A stretch of 64,000 bases of DNA, taken from assembly GCA_009993885.1 (NCBI GenBank), contig JAACSN010000006.1, positions 178 through 64,177 of the forward strand, read 5' to 3'. The stretch comes from Alphaproteobacteria bacterium. Lineage in GTDB: Bacteria; Pseudomonadota; Alphaproteobacteria; Caedimonadales; UBA9215. The position numbers were made by a program, and so were the translations under genes. Below, piece after piece: positions 63,214 through 64,000 of the stretch. The notes under the pieces are model-generated. The model was not told the DNA's origin and did not search any database. It was given only the letters and a program-made list of their open reading frames with translations. How positions within the stretch are numbered: the first letter of the stretch is position 1; each line of letters starts with the position of its first letter.

Positions 63214-64000
63214 GTGTTAAAAGGTCAATTAGATAAACTGATCATAGAAAGTACTCTCTTGAAGAGGAATCCTTTGGGAGATCCTTTTATTCGGGAGTGC
63301 CCTGTTTATTTACCCCCAGGTTATTCTTCCGAAAGACATTATCCGTTACTTGTCGATCTCGCACCCTATACGAGTTCCGGGCTTGCGAGAGTAGCTTGGA
63401 AAAATTTTTCAAAATCCATTCCTGAACGAATAGAAACGTTAATTCTACAAGATAAAATACCTCCCGTCATTGTTGCCTTTCCCGACTGTTTTACGCGTCT
63501 TGGCGGCAATCAATATATTAATAGTACCGCCCTTGGCCCTTATGAAGATCACATTATGCAAGAAATTGTCCCCCAACTAGAACGCTCTTACCCTTGCGGT
63601 GGCGCCGGTAAGAGGGTGGTCTATGGAAAATCTTCAGGGGGGTATGCAGCGCTTGTTTACGGCATGCGACACCCTGATTTTTGGAGTGGGGTTGCTTGTC
63701 AATCCGGTGACATGGGGTTTGAACTCGGATATCTGTATGATATGCCTCGGGTTTTAACCACCTTTGCTTCATATGATTATTCCATTCAAAAATTTTTTGA
63801 ATCTTTTGAACAAAATGATCAACCGAGGGGAGAAGACATTCATTTACTTATGATGTTTGCCATGGCTGCAACCTATGACCCAAGCCCTGACCCTAGGGAT
63901 TATTTGGGTATTCGCTTGCCGGTTAATCTTAAAACTATGGATATTATCAAGGAACGTTGGGAAAACTGGATTAAAAACGATCCTCTTGAAATGCTTGATT
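63214..64000 (+). CDS. Esterase (alpha/beta hydrolase), 3'-truncated by window
   Basis: A frame open from GTG 63214 to the window end gives 262 residues. The N-terminal sequence LGDPFIRECPVYLPPGYSSE and HYPLLVDLAPYTSSGL matches esterase-D/enterochelin-esterase-like hydrolases, with the nucleophile elbow YGKSSGGYAAL near residue 145 (G-x-S-x-G). The catalytic acid and histidine would lie beyond the cut. The role is generic carboxylester hydrolysis. The start is the first codon after the channel gene and its ribosome site is weak. Confidence 0.8.
   Translation, partial: MLKGQLDKLIIESTLLKRNPLGDPFIRECPVYLPPGYSSERHYPLLVDLAPYTSSGLARVAWKNFSKSIPERIETLILQDKIPPVIVAFPDCFTRLGGNQYINSTALGPYEDHIMQEIVPQLERSYPCGGAGKRVVYGKSSGGYAALVYGMRHPDFWSGVACQSGDMGFELGYLYDMPRVLTTFASYDYSIQKFFESFEQNDQPRGEDIHLLMMFAMAATYDPSPDPRDYLGIRLPVNLKTMDIIKERWENWIKNDPLEMLD

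Overview
The window reads as a chromosomal segment of a Gram-negative alphaproteobacterium with moderately AT-rich DNA. The alphaproteobacterial signs are a canonical mraZ-to-ftsZ division and cell-wall cluster, a 41-residue RpmJ, a small DUF6898-like protein, birA directly after nuoN, and a long isocitrate dehydrogenase of the Rickettsia/Thermus kind. LpxC, BamE, DAP-type MurE and cytochrome bd oxidase indicate an LPS-bearing, peptidoglycan-bearing respiring cell. The lineage cannot be fixed from this sequence alone; a deep-branching group such as Holosporales, Rickettsiales relatives or Micavibrio-like bacteria is only a guess.

Layout. 1-408: AT-rich leader with DnaA-box-like sites and a four-copy MraZ operator. 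421-19023: mraZ, rsmH, ftsL, ftsI, murE, murF, mraY, murD, ftsW, murG, murC, murB, ddl, ftsQ, ftsA, ftsZ, all on + and mostly touching, closed by a strong terminator. 19.1-25.7 kb: a secreted unknown, rlmH, an EamA transporter, an alpha carbonic anhydrase, a NIT/HAMP/MCP/PilZ receptor, a host-attachment-family protein and bamE. 25.9-29.4 kb: a cobalamin riboswitch in front of class I ribonucleotide reductase nrdA-nrdB. 29.5-33.8 kb: an RTX protein and a large periplasmic repeat protein. 33.9-35.0 kb (-): rpoZ, rpmJ and the DUF6898-like gene. 35.1-42.1 kb: nuoJ-K-L-M-N-birA, without nuoA-I. 42.2-50.0 kb: icd, mazG-like, nth, an anchored glutaredoxin, a tricorn protease, a LOG-family hydrolase and a PCuAC-type copper chaperone. 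50.3-54.8 kb (-): tRNA-Pro, lpxC and a cydP-like/cydA/cydB/cydX operon. 54.9-58.4 kb: radC, an OmpR/EnvZ-like pair and a YaiI-family gene. 58.5-62.3 kb: an accessory patch with a GNAT-like gene, a ThiF-nitroreductase fusion, a Tyr/Gln/Asn-rich repeat protein with an Hsp20-like tail, and a Lys-rich small protein. 62.3-64.0 kb: tRNA-Thr, a voltage-gated-type cation channel and a truncated esterase.

Several real genes are shorter than 60 codons and easy to miss: rpmJ (34394-34519), cydX (51702-51830), the cydP-like gene (54631-54810) and the Lys-rich gene (62084-62257). The observations most worth follow-up are the repeat-Hsp20 fusion, the ThiF-nitroreductase fusion, the channel with an unusual filter, the extended NuoJ, the B12 riboswitch on nrdAB, and the DnaA-box cluster before mraZ.
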